A DNA stretch of 64,000 nt. Source: Pseudopithomyces maydicus (Eukaryota > Ascomycota > Dothideomycetes > Pleosporales > Didymosphaeriaceae). How positions within the stretch are numbered: position 1 is the first letter of the stretch; every line of letters begins with the position of its first letter. Of this stretch, positions 11,445 through 21,864 are shown piece after piece. The translations under genes were made by a program, and so were the position numbers. The notes below the pieces were generated by a model. The model saw nothing but the letters and a program-made list of their open reading frames with translations, ran no database searches and was not told the origin of the DNA. Location: NCBI GenBank assembly GCA_026873275.1, contig JANTUC010000017.1, forward strand, positions 806,001 to 870,000, given 5' to 3'.

Positions 11445-14114
11445 TTACGGCTTCTGCACATATTTGTACCGATAGCCTTGCTTCTCCCCCTCCTTGGCAA
11501 CGCCGACCTCCTGCCTCCCCCATTCCCTCATGAGAACCTTGCCCATTAACTCCCTCTCGCCCTGCATCTTCTCCGCCCACTGCCCATCCCTCCGAGCAAC
11601 CACCGTCTTCGCGCGTTCTTTGAGCGTCTTGCTTAGCAAGCTCGCAAGACGTTCATCCATAGCCTTATTGACCGCTATGAAGTCCTGCTCACGGCTCTTG
11701 GCTTCCGCCCTCAAATTTTCGTTCTCGCTGCGGAGGTTACTCATCTGCGATTCAAGATCGGCAAACGCCTCATCCTTTGTGGATGTGTCCAGCCCTCTCC
11801 ACTGCGCACTTTCCTTACGCAGAGATGACATTTCGGACTTGATCGTCTTGAGCGAGGATGCTTGTTCGCGGACGAGGAGGCGGAGGTTCTCCATCTCGGC
11901 ATCCTTGGGGTCGTCGTGCATGGAGGATGACATCGAGCTTCCGTCGATGAAACCCTGTTCCTCCCCTCTCTGAATAGCTTCGGTACGGAGTCGGTCAAGC
12001 TCTTGCGTAGTCTTCTTGAGCTCGGTTGCGACTCTACGCTTCTCGGTTCGTTCTTGTTGGAGCAGTGCGCCGGCTTTGCGAATTGCATCCTCGGCCTTGT
12101 CGCGCACAGCTTCCACTTGAACTTCGTGGTCGTCCTTCAAGTCGTCATGTTCGCTTTGCAGCTGCTTCAGCTTGGCCTCGGTTTCGGTTTTGCTGTCTCG
12201 AAGCTTGGTGAGCCTCTTATCCACGTCAGCGACGCGGCGATCTGCTTCAGCGCGGGCATCCTGGAGGCGTTCATTCGCATCTTCAAGTTGAGCCTCCAAA
12301 TGCTCAGCATCGGTGCGAGATTTGGCATTGTTGCGGTGCGCTTCAGCAAGTTGTTGCCGTAGTGAAGATATGGTTGTTTCCAGGCCTTCAATGCGCCCGT
12401 GGGCTGTGTTCAGTTGCTGCTCAAGCTTCTCGTGCTCCTCGAATTGCTTCAAGAAGTCTTGGTCCTTTGCTCTCACGCTGTCTAAAGCCGAGTAGAGCTG
12501 AGACTGCAAAGATTCGAGCCGTGACTCTAGCTGAGTGTAGTGAGAAGTTGTCTGCTCATTGCTGAGTTGGCCACCGCGGGTGCGTTCCAACTCTTGACGC
12601 AGAGACTGAAGCTGGCTCTCCAGATTATGCTGTTCTTCGAGCTGCCGGTCTTTTTGCGCGAGGCTTTCCTTGGCTGACTCAATCTGTGACTCTAGAAGTT
12701 CTACCCGAGATTGAAGTTCGGACGCACGAATCTTGTGGGACTGCATAGCTCCCTCCGAGGATGCGTGGAGCGTTCGACTAGAAAGAGCTTCCTCACGGGC
12801 GTTCTGAGCCTCTGCAGTTGCTTTCTCAAGCTCAGTCTGGAGTGTATTGGCGCGCTTTTGCAGGGTGTCGAATCGTTGCTGCAATGCTGAAGCCTCGACA
12901 GTGGCATCCTGACCATGAACATTTCCAAGTGAAAGATCTGTTCTCCTGACGTCTTCTAGCTCTAGCTCGTGCGATTCTTGAAGACCACGCAGTTCTTGCT
13001 CATGCGAATTCCTCATTTGATTCAGTTCGTTCTGTACAAGTGCCAACACATTGAGGTTTGAGGCCAAATCCACATCCACGGTGCGTTTGGCCTCCTCCAA
13101 GGTCCGTAACTGTCGCTCGAATTCCTCTTCTCGGGCTTTAAGCTGTTTTTCCATCGATGCACGAGACTCCTTTAATTCTTGAACATGGTGACCATTCTCT
13201 TCCTGGAGCCTGTTGATTTGGTCTTTCTGCCTGTATGAGTCCGAACGTGCGCTATCCAGATCTGACCGGGTATATGACAGTAGAGTCTCAAGCTCTGTTA
13301 TCCGTGTCTTGGACGCATGCTCCTGCTCTTCCAGACGCGACTGCAACGCTGTAATCTGCCTCCGTAACGAGTCTCGCTCATCCTCTGCAATGCGTTCGGC
13401 GGGGCGATGGATCACCGTCTCTTGGGTCGGTTTGCGCGGAGTGTCGTAGTCCTCGACTGTAGGTTGCAGTGATCTTGTTCTTGCAGGCGATGGGCTAGGT
13501 ACCTGAAGCATGCCCTGTTTGGGTATTCGGAGCGGCGTCGACGTAAGCACTTCGCCTGGAAGATCTGAATCTGGCAGCGTGCTGAGGTAGCTTCTGACCT
13601 TCTCGTCGTTCTCCATGGATGCTTCAGAGGGTGCTTTACTACTAGCCCGGCTCTTTGCAACACCATTGACGCGCGTTGCCGTCGAGGCTGGGCGAGGCTC
13701 CGCCTCAGCGTCGCTGTCCTGCGAAGCTCCTTCGACCACCACTCTGTCACCCTCTGCAGTTGTCTCTTGCGCACCGCTTATGTCCGCCCGCGCATCGCCT
13801 CGTACGCCATCGATTGTGACACGCGCCTCTTTTCGCGATCGTATTTGTTGCGACAGTGGAAGGTCGGCCGTCATCCAGTAGGTCATATTCATGGTGAAGT
13901 CCTCCGGGCCTTCGATATCGCTAGTCTCGACTACGTCCACCTGCGGTTGGTGTTTGTGATCCAGTTCGGTCGATTCGAACGTCGAATTGAGGCCCAGAGC
14001 GTCCAGGTCCATCTCGTACTGTGATCCATCTTCGGAAGTGCCGCGCTGCGGGCTGCGCAAGGGAGACCGCCATCGCGTGGGGCTCGTCGTGTAGGAAGAA
14101 TGTGTGCGTGCCAT
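11445..14114 (-). CDS. Long coiled-coil protein, probable spindle-pole-body formation protein (SnaD-like)
   Basis: A single exon of 889 residues from the ATG at 14114 (MARTHSSYTTSPTRWRSPLR); the frame extends six codons upstream but without an ATG. After a disordered Ser/Pro/Arg N-terminus comes a short conserved-looking block (MDLDALGLNSTFEST and DIEGPEDFTMNMTYWM, about residues 35-90). From about residue 240 to 880 there is a nearly continuous heptad-type coiled coil rich in Glu, Gln, Leu and Arg. This layout, with the EGPxDFTxNMxxWM block ahead of a long coiled coil, resembles fungal spindle-pole-body formation-associated proteins of the SnaD type. I base the assignment on motif memory and architecture only. 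Alternatives are other centrosomal or Golgi coiled-coil proteins. It is upstream of, and convergent with, LCL2. Confidence 0.68.
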   Translation of the reverse strand: MARTHSSYTTSPTRWRSPLRSPQRGTSEDGSQYEMDLDALGLNSTFESTELDHKHQPQVDVVETSDIEGPEDFTMNMTYWMTADLPLSQQIRSRKEARVTIDGVRGDARADISGAQETTAEGDRVVVEGASQDSDAEAEPRPASTATRVNGVAKSRASSKAPSEASMENDEKVRSYLSTLPDSDLPGEVLTSTPLRIPKQGMLQVPSPSPARTRSLQPTVEDYDTPRKPTQETVIHRPAERIAEDERDSLRRQITALQSRLEEQEHASKTRITELETLLSYTRSDLDSARSDSYRQKDQINRLQEENGHHVQELKESRASMEKQLKAREEEFERQLRTLEEAKRTVDVDLASNLNVLALVQNELNQMRNSHEQELRGLQESHELELEDVRRTDLSLGNVHGQDATVEASALQQRFDTLQKRANTLQTELEKATAEAQNAREEALSSRTLHASSEGAMQSHKIRASELQSRVELLESQIESAKESLAQKDRQLEEQHNLESQLQSLRQELERTRGGQLSNEQTTSHYTQLESRLESLQSQLYSALDSVRAKDQDFLKQFEEHEKLEQQLNTAHGRIEGLETTISSLRQQLAEAHRNNAKSRTDAEHLEAQLEDANERLQDARAEADRRVADVDKRLTKLRDSKTETEAKLKQLQSEHDDLKDDHEVQVEAVRDKAEDAIRKAGALLQQERTEKRRVATELKKTTQELDRLRTEAIQRGEEQGFIDGSSMSSSMHDDPKDAEMENLRLLVREQASSLKTIKSEMSSLRKESAQWRGLDTSTKDEAFADLESQMSNLRSENENLRAEAKSREQDFIAVNKAMDERLASLLSKTLKERAKTVVARRDGQWAEKMQGERELMGKVLMREWGRQEVGVAKEGEKQGYRYKYVQKP

Positions 14115-14607
14115 ACTACATAATCTGTACAATGGCGTATGGGTGGTGGGGCCAAGGTTGCGCAGTTAAGAATTGGGTTGTTTGTTTATTGATGGTTGCG
14201 ATGGGGCGACGCGATCCATCAGCCAGATTCCAAGGTTAGCGCCATGGCACGTGCGCGAACTTCATCCGTGGACTGCCGGTCGAGTGTCATTGATGTTTCA
14301 GTCAATCAATTCTCGTCGTGAGGACCTAAATAGATGTTTTCATCAAGCATGCCCATATCAATGACCATGAAATAAAATACAGACCTCCCAGCACTAGGAC
14401 TTCAGATAGAAAACCGCTTTCCTTTCAAGGCTACTTCTTTATATACATTAGCCACCAACAATCCATTCATCTTTCGTGTATACTCTAGACATAAAACCTA
14501 TGCAAAATGGTATCTTTCCCCAATGCAGACCCATTACATGCGCGAGATTCCTTCGAGGATCTCTTATAATGGACGTGAACAGATCCTGAACAGCAAGAGG
14601 CAAGCTG
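14115..14607. other. Intergenic region between two minus-strand genes
   Basis: About 490 bp containing the promoter of the coiled-coil gene and the 3' UTR of the acidic protein gene. No gene or repeat seen. Confidence 0.5.
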
Positions 14608-17343
14608 TTATCGCCTCAACAAATATTTCAAGTCCGGCAGTCCCTCCACGATCCTCCTCACTGCTTCATCCTCCTCAATTTTCCTCTTATCGGCCGAGTT
14701 TAACACACCCGTGGAGGGGCTCATTGTTTTCTCGGAGGGGACAGGTGAGTTGAATATCGACCACGGATCTGCAGGATCAGATTGCGTGGCTATTGGAGTA
14801 GAACTACGAGGCGTGGACGTAAATGAAGGCGGAACGGCGGATTCGAAAATGGAGAAGTCCGTGTCGTTGGCCCAATCAGATTGATCTCCTGATGTAGGCA
14901 AAGCTGCCTCACCGGACGTGATTGGTGTAGATTGCGATGAATCTTGTAACGACATGGAATCTCTCGGTGTCCCTGGCCCGGAAATAGCTGCGATAGAAGG
15001 CTTGTCTTCTTCTACAATATCAACACTTTCTCTTGCAGGCTCCTGACTCAATACTTCCTCCATAGTGGGTATAGGTCCAGTCACCAGTTTCATCCTTTCT
15101 GACGCTGCTTCCTGCGATCTATTGGTCTTCTTCAAAAGGTGTGGACCGATTCGTTCTTGCGAGTCGGTGGGTACCAAAGCATTTGGCTTGAATAGAGCTG
15201 AAGTGGGCGACACGGTACCCTGCAAGCGTACGATCCGAGAGGCATGAGTGGATGCGGCTGTCAAGGGCAAGGGCTGAACCGGGGAAGCAGTAGCTGATAC
15301 TGGCGTAGTAGCCGCCGACGTGACACTGTTATCTTTGAGCAACGTTGCCGAGGAATCGGCTGGAGCTGTATGAAGCGTGGAAAGGGGCGTCTCTATTGCG
15401 GACACGGGAGTCTGTACCGCGGACAACGCAGGTGATTCAACCATTTCGCCCCAGTCATCAAAGTCATCTTCCACTTCCGCGTTCTGCTGCTCAGGCGCAG
15501 CTTTGCTGTCTATTGCTTCAAAATTGGCCCAAGGGTCAATCTGCTCACTAGTTGATGCTGGTAAGGGTACCGATATGGACCCTGCTGGTGATGATGAAGC
15601 CGGTGAAGCCCAGTGGTCAACCGTCCCGCTAGGCGGTGCCTGGATTGGTGTGATTGTGGGAGTGATTGCTGGTGTGCGTAATGGCGACATGCTCCTTTCC
15701 TGGAAGTCTGTCGATGTGGATGTCCTTCTGTGAGACGGTGGTCCTTTTATGCGAGGACTCAAGTCGACAGAAGCCGCCCTTCCACCTTGTCTCGTAAGTC
15801 TTGCAACCGCGTTATGCTTGGCTGATAACGGCGTGGATGTTGAACGTCTCTCAATGCTATCTGGCGTCGCATGCGAAGTAGAAGTTGGTGAGCTCCAATT
15901 AAAGGCAGCAGGAAGCTCAGTTGATAGCGGGGGAAGGTCTTCCCTACTCGGACGAACGGATTTCGGCAATACCCTTGATGACTTATTGCGTGCGTGTAGA
16001 GCCTCATGTGCTTTTTTATCAGGTGGAGCGGCACTGTCCCAGAAGAAGGACGCGCGCGCACCTGGGCCTCGACCTGCCATGCGATCCTCGTTTGCCCATC
16101 GCATTATGGTTTTATTTACTTCGGCTCTGATATGTGAGGTTTTCCATGTAACGCGAATATAGTTATCGTCCACTGCTCCGTAATTATATTCGCGCATTGT
16201 CTGCCTGCGCGTGAGGCGGTACCAGGCTTTGCGAGTCGAGGTGGATGATACGGGGTCATCTGATGGTTCTTCTAGTTCGGGGGTCTCTCCCGCTGGTGGG
16301 AACAGTTCAGCTATCAGCTTGGAATCCAAAACGAAACTGTCACTCGAAATTGAGGAAAGATCCGCAGATGCCATAGCACTTGAGTCTTGCACATCGCATG
16401 ACGCATCCTCGAAAATGTCCTTTAAAGACAAGTTTTGTTGAACAGGGGTTGATTGCGTGTCAGGCTCAGTGTCTGCCTCGTCTTTCACAACCTCGTCCTC
16501 AAAATCGCCAAACTCATCTTCAACCTCTTGCTCGATCGGCTCCTGGGGCACCAAATTTTTGTCCAATATCTCAGGATTCCTCTCTTCAACCTCTAAGAGC
16601 TCTAGAGGCCTTTCATCCACATGCTCCTCCTCCACAGAGGTCCTGGGCGACTCAACTGCAGCCTCATTCCGACTCTTCTCAGAGGGTGACTCTGAAGACC
16701 TTGTAGATGCATCGTCTTCACGGTGATCCGATGTGACAAGATGTTTTGCTATATCCTCAGGAGTATCGTCCAGTCGCGTGTCCGTAGACGAAAAGGAAGC
16801 TTCTGAGACATCCTCCTCAGCGGCCTTCGAATCCATTACCTCCTTGTCAACTGCATTCCACTCATTTTCCGCTTGAACGTCTTTGTCTTCGAGGTGCGGT
16901 TCTTCGCTACGCGCATGCGAGGAACCGTGGTCTGAGGTATTGTCTTGGTCGTTCGCTGTCCCATCCGCTATTGTGGGTACCAAGTCATCATCCGCCCCAG
17001 ACGACCATGCGCTTGGCCCTTCCTCTTCTCTATTGTATTTTGGTGTATCCAATTCTTCGTCAACGCTGTGATTATCCCAACTTGGCGCATGTTCTATCTC
17101 GTTGCCCTCTATGTCATGCGACACATCCGCCTCTTTCCTCGGCGACGGCGTCGTTGCCCACTCATTGCTGCCCCAACCCGCATCGTCCAAAAATCCATTC
17201 AGCACAATCGGTGCAGGCGTAAGCGTCTGTGCTTCGTAGGTGGGTGCGCGCAGCGGCGAATGCGCTACCTTCGCAGGAGCTGTGATATTGGCGCTTGTGT
17301 CCGTGTCGGCATCGTCAGCCCAGGGGTCGCCCCAGTGATCCAT
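14608..17343 (-). CDS. Acidic, largely disordered protein with DPW and FGDF motifs
   Basis: A single exon of 911 residues starting MDHWGDPWADDADTDT. It is mostly low-complexity, Ser/Thr/Glu/Asp-rich and predicted to be unstructured. One short conserved-looking folded patch lies near residues 370-460 (KAWYRLTRRQTMREYNYG, then VTWKTSHIRAEVNKTIMRW). Scattered aromatic-acidic motifs stand out: DEFGDFED at about residue 276, DPWANF at about 603, DDWGEM shortly after, DFSIF and DPWSIF near the C-terminus. Such motifs bind clathrin-adaptor ear domains in known endocytic and AP-1 accessory proteins (established for DPW and acidic FGxF/WxxF motifs), so a vesicle-trafficking accessory role is a reasonable inference. 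I do not recognise a named family. Confidence 0.8.
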   Translation of the reverse strand: MDHWGDPWADDADTDTSANITAPAKVAHSPLRAPTYEAQTLTPAPIVLNGFLDDAGWGSNEWATTPSPRKEADVSHDIEGNEIEHAPSWDNHSVDEELDTPKYNREEEGPSAWSSGADDDLVPTIADGTANDQDNTSDHGSSHARSEEPHLEDKDVQAENEWNAVDKEVMDSKAAEEDVSEASFSSTDTRLDDTPEDIAKHLVTSDHREDDASTRSSESPSEKSRNEAAVESPRTSVEEEHVDERPLELLEVEERNPEILDKNLVPQEPIEQEVEDEFGDFEDEVVKDEADTEPDTQSTPVQQNLSLKDIFEDASCDVQDSSAMASADLSSISSDSFVLDSKLIAELFPPAGETPELEEPSDDPVSSTSTRKAWYRLTRRQTMREYNYGAVDDNYIRVTWKTSHIRAEVNKTIMRWANEDRMAGRGPGARASFFWDSAAPPDKKAHEALHARNKSSRVLPKSVRPSREDLPPLSTELPAAFNWSSPTSTSHATPDSIERRSTSTPLSAKHNAVARLTRQGGRAASVDLSPRIKGPPSHRRTSTSTDFQERSMSPLRTPAITPTITPIQAPPSGTVDHWASPASSSPAGSISVPLPASTSEQIDPWANFEAIDSKAAPEQQNAEVEDDFDDWGEMVESPALSAVQTPVSAIETPLSTLHTAPADSSATLLKDNSVTSAATTPVSATASPVQPLPLTAASTHASRIVRLQGTVSPTSALFKPNALVPTDSQERIGPHLLKKTNRSQEAASERMKLVTGPIPTMEEVLSQEPARESVDIVEEDKPSIAAISGPGTPRDSMSLQDSSQSTPITSGEAALPTSGDQSDWANDTDFSIFESAVPPSFTSTPRSSTPIATQSDPADPWSIFNSPVPSEKTMSPSTGVLNSADKRKIEEDEAVRRIVEGLPDLKYLLRR

Positions 17344-17864
17344 GATATCCGAGGTGTGAGCTTCATAGTGGATTGCTCCTTTTTACAAGAGCATCCTCGA
17401 CTGCACTCGCTCGTGGTACGTTCGTTGGTGAAAAGTTGTCGGCGCCGTGGAGGGAGACTGACTAGGAGAGCGGGATAAGCGGGTTGCGGAGTGTCGGAGG
17501 TCCGCGCCAAGGCTGGAAGCCGCAGCTTAGTATTGTTTTGCATCGCGTTCTGAATGGGACCAAGTACATCTGCCCAGACTATGATGATTTAATTTTGTTT
17601 GGCACTCAATGTTATTTTGGATTGGTTTTGTGCCTCGAGAACGATTCTGCCCATCACCCAAGCGTCGACTCAATGAGATTTGCAACTACAGGTGAGATTG
17701 TGGATACTGTAAGAATTAACCTGGCCAGTTCATGCTCTATGTACCGATACGATGCAAGGTGCCCTCTATCCATAAAATACCATGCCCATGCCCATGCCCA
17801 TTATGTAACCGTCCGTCTTTCGGCCGTTTACAAAAGTATACGACGTTTTCTCGTCTTAGTCCAC
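17344..17864. other. Intergenic region
   Basis: About 520 bp between the acidic-protein start and the glucoamylase stop, holding that promoter and a 3' UTR. A short (CCCATG)n run (CATGCCCATGCCCATGCCCA) lies near 17779-17799. No gene seen. Confidence 0.5.
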
Positions 17865-19770
17865 TCAGACCGTGTTCCAACTAAGCTCCTCCGTCACGCT
17901 CCCAGGAATGACGTTCCCACACTGCGGAACTTCCAATACCCTATTCACGTCCTCATATACAATGTCTCCATTGACATCAATCCGCAAGAACTTGTATTCC
18001 AAGCCAGTTCCTGCCGGCAGCTCGACCGTCCACGTCCACAGTGGTCGGGTATCCGTGTACCCGCTCGCACTGCCTGCAAGCGCCTCATTGACGTTCCAGC
18101 TGCCCACATCTGTCGTGTTGCCGAAGAGGTAGAGATTCTGGCCATATGTGGTGGTGGCATTCAGGTCGAACGTGACGAGATACGTGCACGTCACCGCATC
18201 CTCAGGGGCACCGGCCGCGTAAGCGGGTATGTAGACACCTTTCACCGAGGTAGCGTTGCAAGTATATGGGATCATCGGAACGGCTGGCGCGCCCCAAGAT
18301 GGGATTTGAGCGTAGTCTGCCGCTGCAGCCAGGCGGGCGCCACGCATGGAAACAAACGAGGCGTACGACCATGTGAGATCACGGGCAGACAGAGGTGTTC
18401 CATCGTCGCGACTATACTGTTCGTCCAGAGCACCGTTCTCAGGGGTGTAACGCAGCGCCGTTTCCACGAAAGTGTCGGCGTAGGCAAAAACGGCGTCGAT
18501 AAGGGTGGAGAATTCGGCCGAATCCTTGGAGTACGTGCCAGATGTGGCAGACGAATATACAGACTGCCAAAATGACAGAGACAAGGCGTCGATGGATATA
18601 CTATTTACCGTGTTCCATTGTTGGATCGCATCGTAGAGCTGTTCGGCAACGGCCAGGGTAGTCAGGTACCAAGGGTTCCCGCCGAAATACACATCTTCTG
18701 GATAGCGGCCAGTGGCAACACCTGCATTACCCTGGACATCCTTGTTGATTGCATAGATGGGCCGGAATGTATCGATGTAGTTTTTCAAGTTGGAAAGTGC
18801 ACGAGATGAGCATGGTTGGAACAGCATGTCGTGACAACCCGCCTTTGGATCGAACGTGGCGATGGATGCAAGCACCGAAGCGGCATCGATACCACTGCGG
18901 CTGAAACCATCTTGGTCAACGTTGATATTTGCAATGGCAAACTCTCCGTTCCAGAATGACTGGTAGAAGCATAGCACTTCTTGAGCTTGAGATTCGTACG
19001 CTGACACGTCTTGTTGCAACTGCTGTCCTAACGCCTTACCTTCGACAAGTGCGCGATACTGAACCGCAATAGTGAAGAAAGAAGATCCTTTCACCTCCTC
19101 CCAGAGGTCGAATGCAGTCTGGTTCCAGTACTGAGCAACGTAGTTCAAGTCGTTCCTAATAATTGGCCAGATGTTTTGCGCCTCGGTAGTGTCCGCTTCG
19201 ATGCCAGTGCCGAGAAGATAGCGAGAGTAAGTGATGAGCGTAGTTGCACGCAAGGCGGGTCCGTCGCGCTGGGGCGGCCCCAGTTGCCGTTGAAACGAGT
19301 GAGATTGGGGTAAAACTTGGGCTCGCCGAGGCCACGACCAGACGGCAAAGCACCTGAAGGGTTGGAAACTGTCTGTAAGATGGCTTCTGCCTTGACATAG
19401 TCACGGATGTCGGACTGGAGAGCTTGGTTACCGTGTAGAAACTCATCCACGAGCATCTTCATGGTCAAGGCTGCGTCTCGCGTCCAGGTGAAGAAATCTA
19501 CATGTCGTCAGTTCTACTGTTGTGAGGGGTGAAATGGGTAACGTTACAGTCGGGGTTCTCCATTGACGGGGAGGCAATGACAGCACCGGCAGCAGCTCCC
19601 GGTGCTTGATTCCCATTTGGACCGATGTTGTTCAAAACACCAGACAGGGCCACCTCGGCCTCGGTCTCGATCCGGGTGGAGAGGTCGTACTGCCGGCGGA
19701 GAGACTTCGCTGCGGCGCCATGGAAAGATGAAGCCGCCAAAGCCGCGGTCAACACAGCTTGAAATATCAT
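17865..19770 (-). CDS. Glucoamylase, GH15 with C-terminal CBM20 (one-base frameshift)
   Basis: Secreted glucan 1,4-alpha-glucosidase that releases glucose from starch ends. Exon 1 (19770-19548) has a signal peptide (MIFQAVLTAALAASSFHGAA) and the start of the catalytic domain; exon 2 begins at 19497 with FFTWTRDAALTMKMLVDEF after a 50 bp intron. Catalytic motifs are present: LWEEVKGSSFF (acid, about residue 206) and DEQYSRDDG (base, about 434). A CBM20 starch-binding domain forms the last ~100 residues (VTFDLNATTTYGQNLYL) after an unusually short linker. Reading is broken at the CCCC of plus 19271-19274: GNWGRP is in one frame and QRDGPALRATT in the next, with no room for an intron. As written, translation stops at 19145. 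One extra C would give 618 residues. A TATA-like box lies 80 bp upstream. Confidence 0.9.
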
Positions 19771-19849
19771 CTTGATGGATCGATGACCGCTCAAGGTGAT
19801 GCGTGGGTGCCGAAGGTCAAGCGTGGAACGGTGGGAGAGGCTCCGACAA

Positions 19850-19856
19850 TTATATA
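19850..19856 (-). promoter_or_regulatory. TATA-like element of the glucoamylase gene
   Basis: TATATAA on the minus strand, 80 bp upstream of the glucoamylase ATG, a normal distance for a fungal core promoter allowing for a short 5' UTR. Confidence 0.55.
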
Positions 19857-21012
19857 GGGCGCAAGGGTGGTGGAATCGCCATATGCAGTATTGGCCAGAG
19901 CTCTCCAAACGGTCTTTCTATTTTTGTGGATTCTTGGTTGACGGCGTGAAACCCAGTTCTTGATGCTAGGCGGGAGCTTCAACCTTCCGCACGTACCCAT
20001 TGGTATTTCAACGCAGCCCGATACCAGGCTCTCTTGGTACCACGAAAGCACAACGGAGCTGTCGCTTATGACGACGGGCAGATGCTTGTAGGAGCCATGA
20101 CGCTGTTGGCAGGTGCATAAGGACGGCACCGTCAGCTGTTCGAAAGAACGTTTTCGGTAGTTCGCAGCGCTACGCGGGAAGTCTATGAACCTAATTCGCA
20201 GGCACGGTCGGTCAGCCTAGCCTTGACGTGCACCTGGACCTGTCATGTACGGGAGATGCAGCAGATTGCAGCAGCTCGCAGTGCCCAGGAGCTGGGCGAT
20301 TTGCACTACCGCTGCTGCCCGAGGTTGCTCGTCCTGCACGCCTCTTCTTCGCCTTGCAACTTTTGGATACTCGCAAGTCGCATTTGGCCTTGGTCGAGGA
20401 TTAAGTTTGTATAACGAAAGCATACACAACGAGTCTGTATGAAGATTCAGCGCAGATCGTCCGTTTCAGATGCCTATGAAAATGAAATGGTGGTGCACCG
20501 CAAAGGCGGAGGGGTTTGATGTGGCTCGAGTCCGCCCAACGAGTTGTGCTGCTGCCTCGTGTAGAAGCGCGCTAGTACAGAACGGAAATAATCAATAGTC
20601 ACCCATTCACTCCCCGGCCCCAGTGCCGAGAGTATGCAGTGAAACCGCACGTAGGAAATGATTGTGTGCTGCTTGCGGCTGGCGAAGGAGTTTATCCTAA
20701 GCTGACACGTATGTTCTGTCCAGGTAGCTTCTCGGTTCGACGAAGTGAGATCGTGGGATCGACAGATATATGAGCACTGTTCCCCCAATGCTCAGTCTTC
20801 TCTTCAACGTCGATGCTCCACGGCTGTCGCACCAGTCGCGTCGGCATCACCATACCGGCCAAAGATGGAGCTAGCTGGAAGCCTGGGTTGGTTTGAAGAA
20901 TTTAACATTTTATTCAGCTACAAATATAGATATATATAATCATAAGCCTGCGTCGCTTTTGTCGTTCAGTCATTACTTCCCAGCCTATCCGGACGAAGAT
21001 AGGGCGAGACGT
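19857..21012. other. 1.2 kb intergenic region upstream of glucoamylase
   Basis: Contains the distal glucoamylase promoter and the 3' UTR of the mannitol dehydrogenase gene. Only short incoherent frames; no gene, RNA or mobile element seen. Confidence 0.5.
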
Positions 21013-21864
21013 TTATCGGGTGCAGTAGCCGCCATCGATGAGAAGATCGGCTCCCTATAGTCGGTGTTAGTCTTTGTCAAATCGAGGAATTGTTGGGCGG
21101 CTTACGGTAGTGTAGGATGAAGCATCGGATGCGAAGTAGAGGAAGGCTCCCTTGAGCTCCTTGGCCTTGGCGTCACGACCCATGGGGATCATCGAGTGCC
21201 ACAGCTTCTGGATGTCCTGGGGAACGAAGTCGGACAGGCCAGTGTCGATGTAACCGGGGGAGATGGAGTTGACACGGGCAAAGTCCCTCCACTCGTTGGC
21301 AAGAGAGCGGGCCATGTGGATGCAGCCAGCCTTTGCGACGTTGTAAGAGGTCTGCTCCTGGGGGAAGTTGGCAATGTGGCCAGACATGGAGGCAGTGAGG
21401 ATGAGCGAGCCAGTCTTGCGCTCGCGGAAGTGCAGGCCAACGGCACGGGCGCAGTTGAAGCTGCCGGTCAAGTCGGTCTGGATGACCTCGTTCCACTGCT
21501 CGACGGTGGCGTCGAGGATGCCGTTGTCGGCAGTCTTTCCGGCGTTGGCGATGAAGACATCGATCTTGCCAAAGTCCTTGACGACGTCCTGGACGAGCTT
21601 CTCGACGTTGGCGTAGTCGTCGACCTGGCACTTGTATGCCTTGACCTTGACGCCGTACTTCTCGCTGAGCTCCTTTGCGTTCTTCTCGGCGCCCGACGAG
21701 CGCGAGTTGTATGTGATGGCGAGGTCGGCACCGAACTCAGCACAGCCGCGGGCGGCCTCGATACCGATGCCGGTGGGACCTGAGGCGCCGGTGACGACGA
21801 CGACCTTGCCCTTGAGGGACAGGAGGTCCTTGAGCTCGGTGGCTTCGGGGATGGGGGAAGGCAT
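21013..21864 (-). CDS. NADP-dependent mannitol dehydrogenase (SDR)
   Basis: Exon 1 (21864-21106) and a 42 bp last exon (21054-21013), separated by a 51 bp intron (GTAAGC...CTATAG), give 266 residues ending TTGADLLIDGGYCTR. Short-chain dehydrogenase with the cofactor loop VVVTGASGPTGIGIEAAR, NAG motif (FIANAGKTAD), catalytic Ser in LTASMSGHIA and YxxxK in SYNVAKAG. Length and sequence fit the fungal mannitol 2-dehydrogenase family that includes the airborne allergens Cla h 8 and Alt a 8. It interconverts fructose and mannitol in the cytosol, with roles in carbon storage and oxidative-stress tolerance. Third-codon positions are strongly C/G biased, suggesting high expression. Confidence 0.95.

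Noticed and set aside
17484..18575. 363-codon plus-strand open frame
   Set aside because: It is antisense to the 3' half of the glucoamylase gene, has no domain character, and arises from that gene's codon composition.
21196..21783. 195-codon plus-strand open frame
   Set aside because: Mirror frame of mannitol dehydrogenase; Val/Gly/Asp-rich composition typical of an antisense shadow of C-biased codons.
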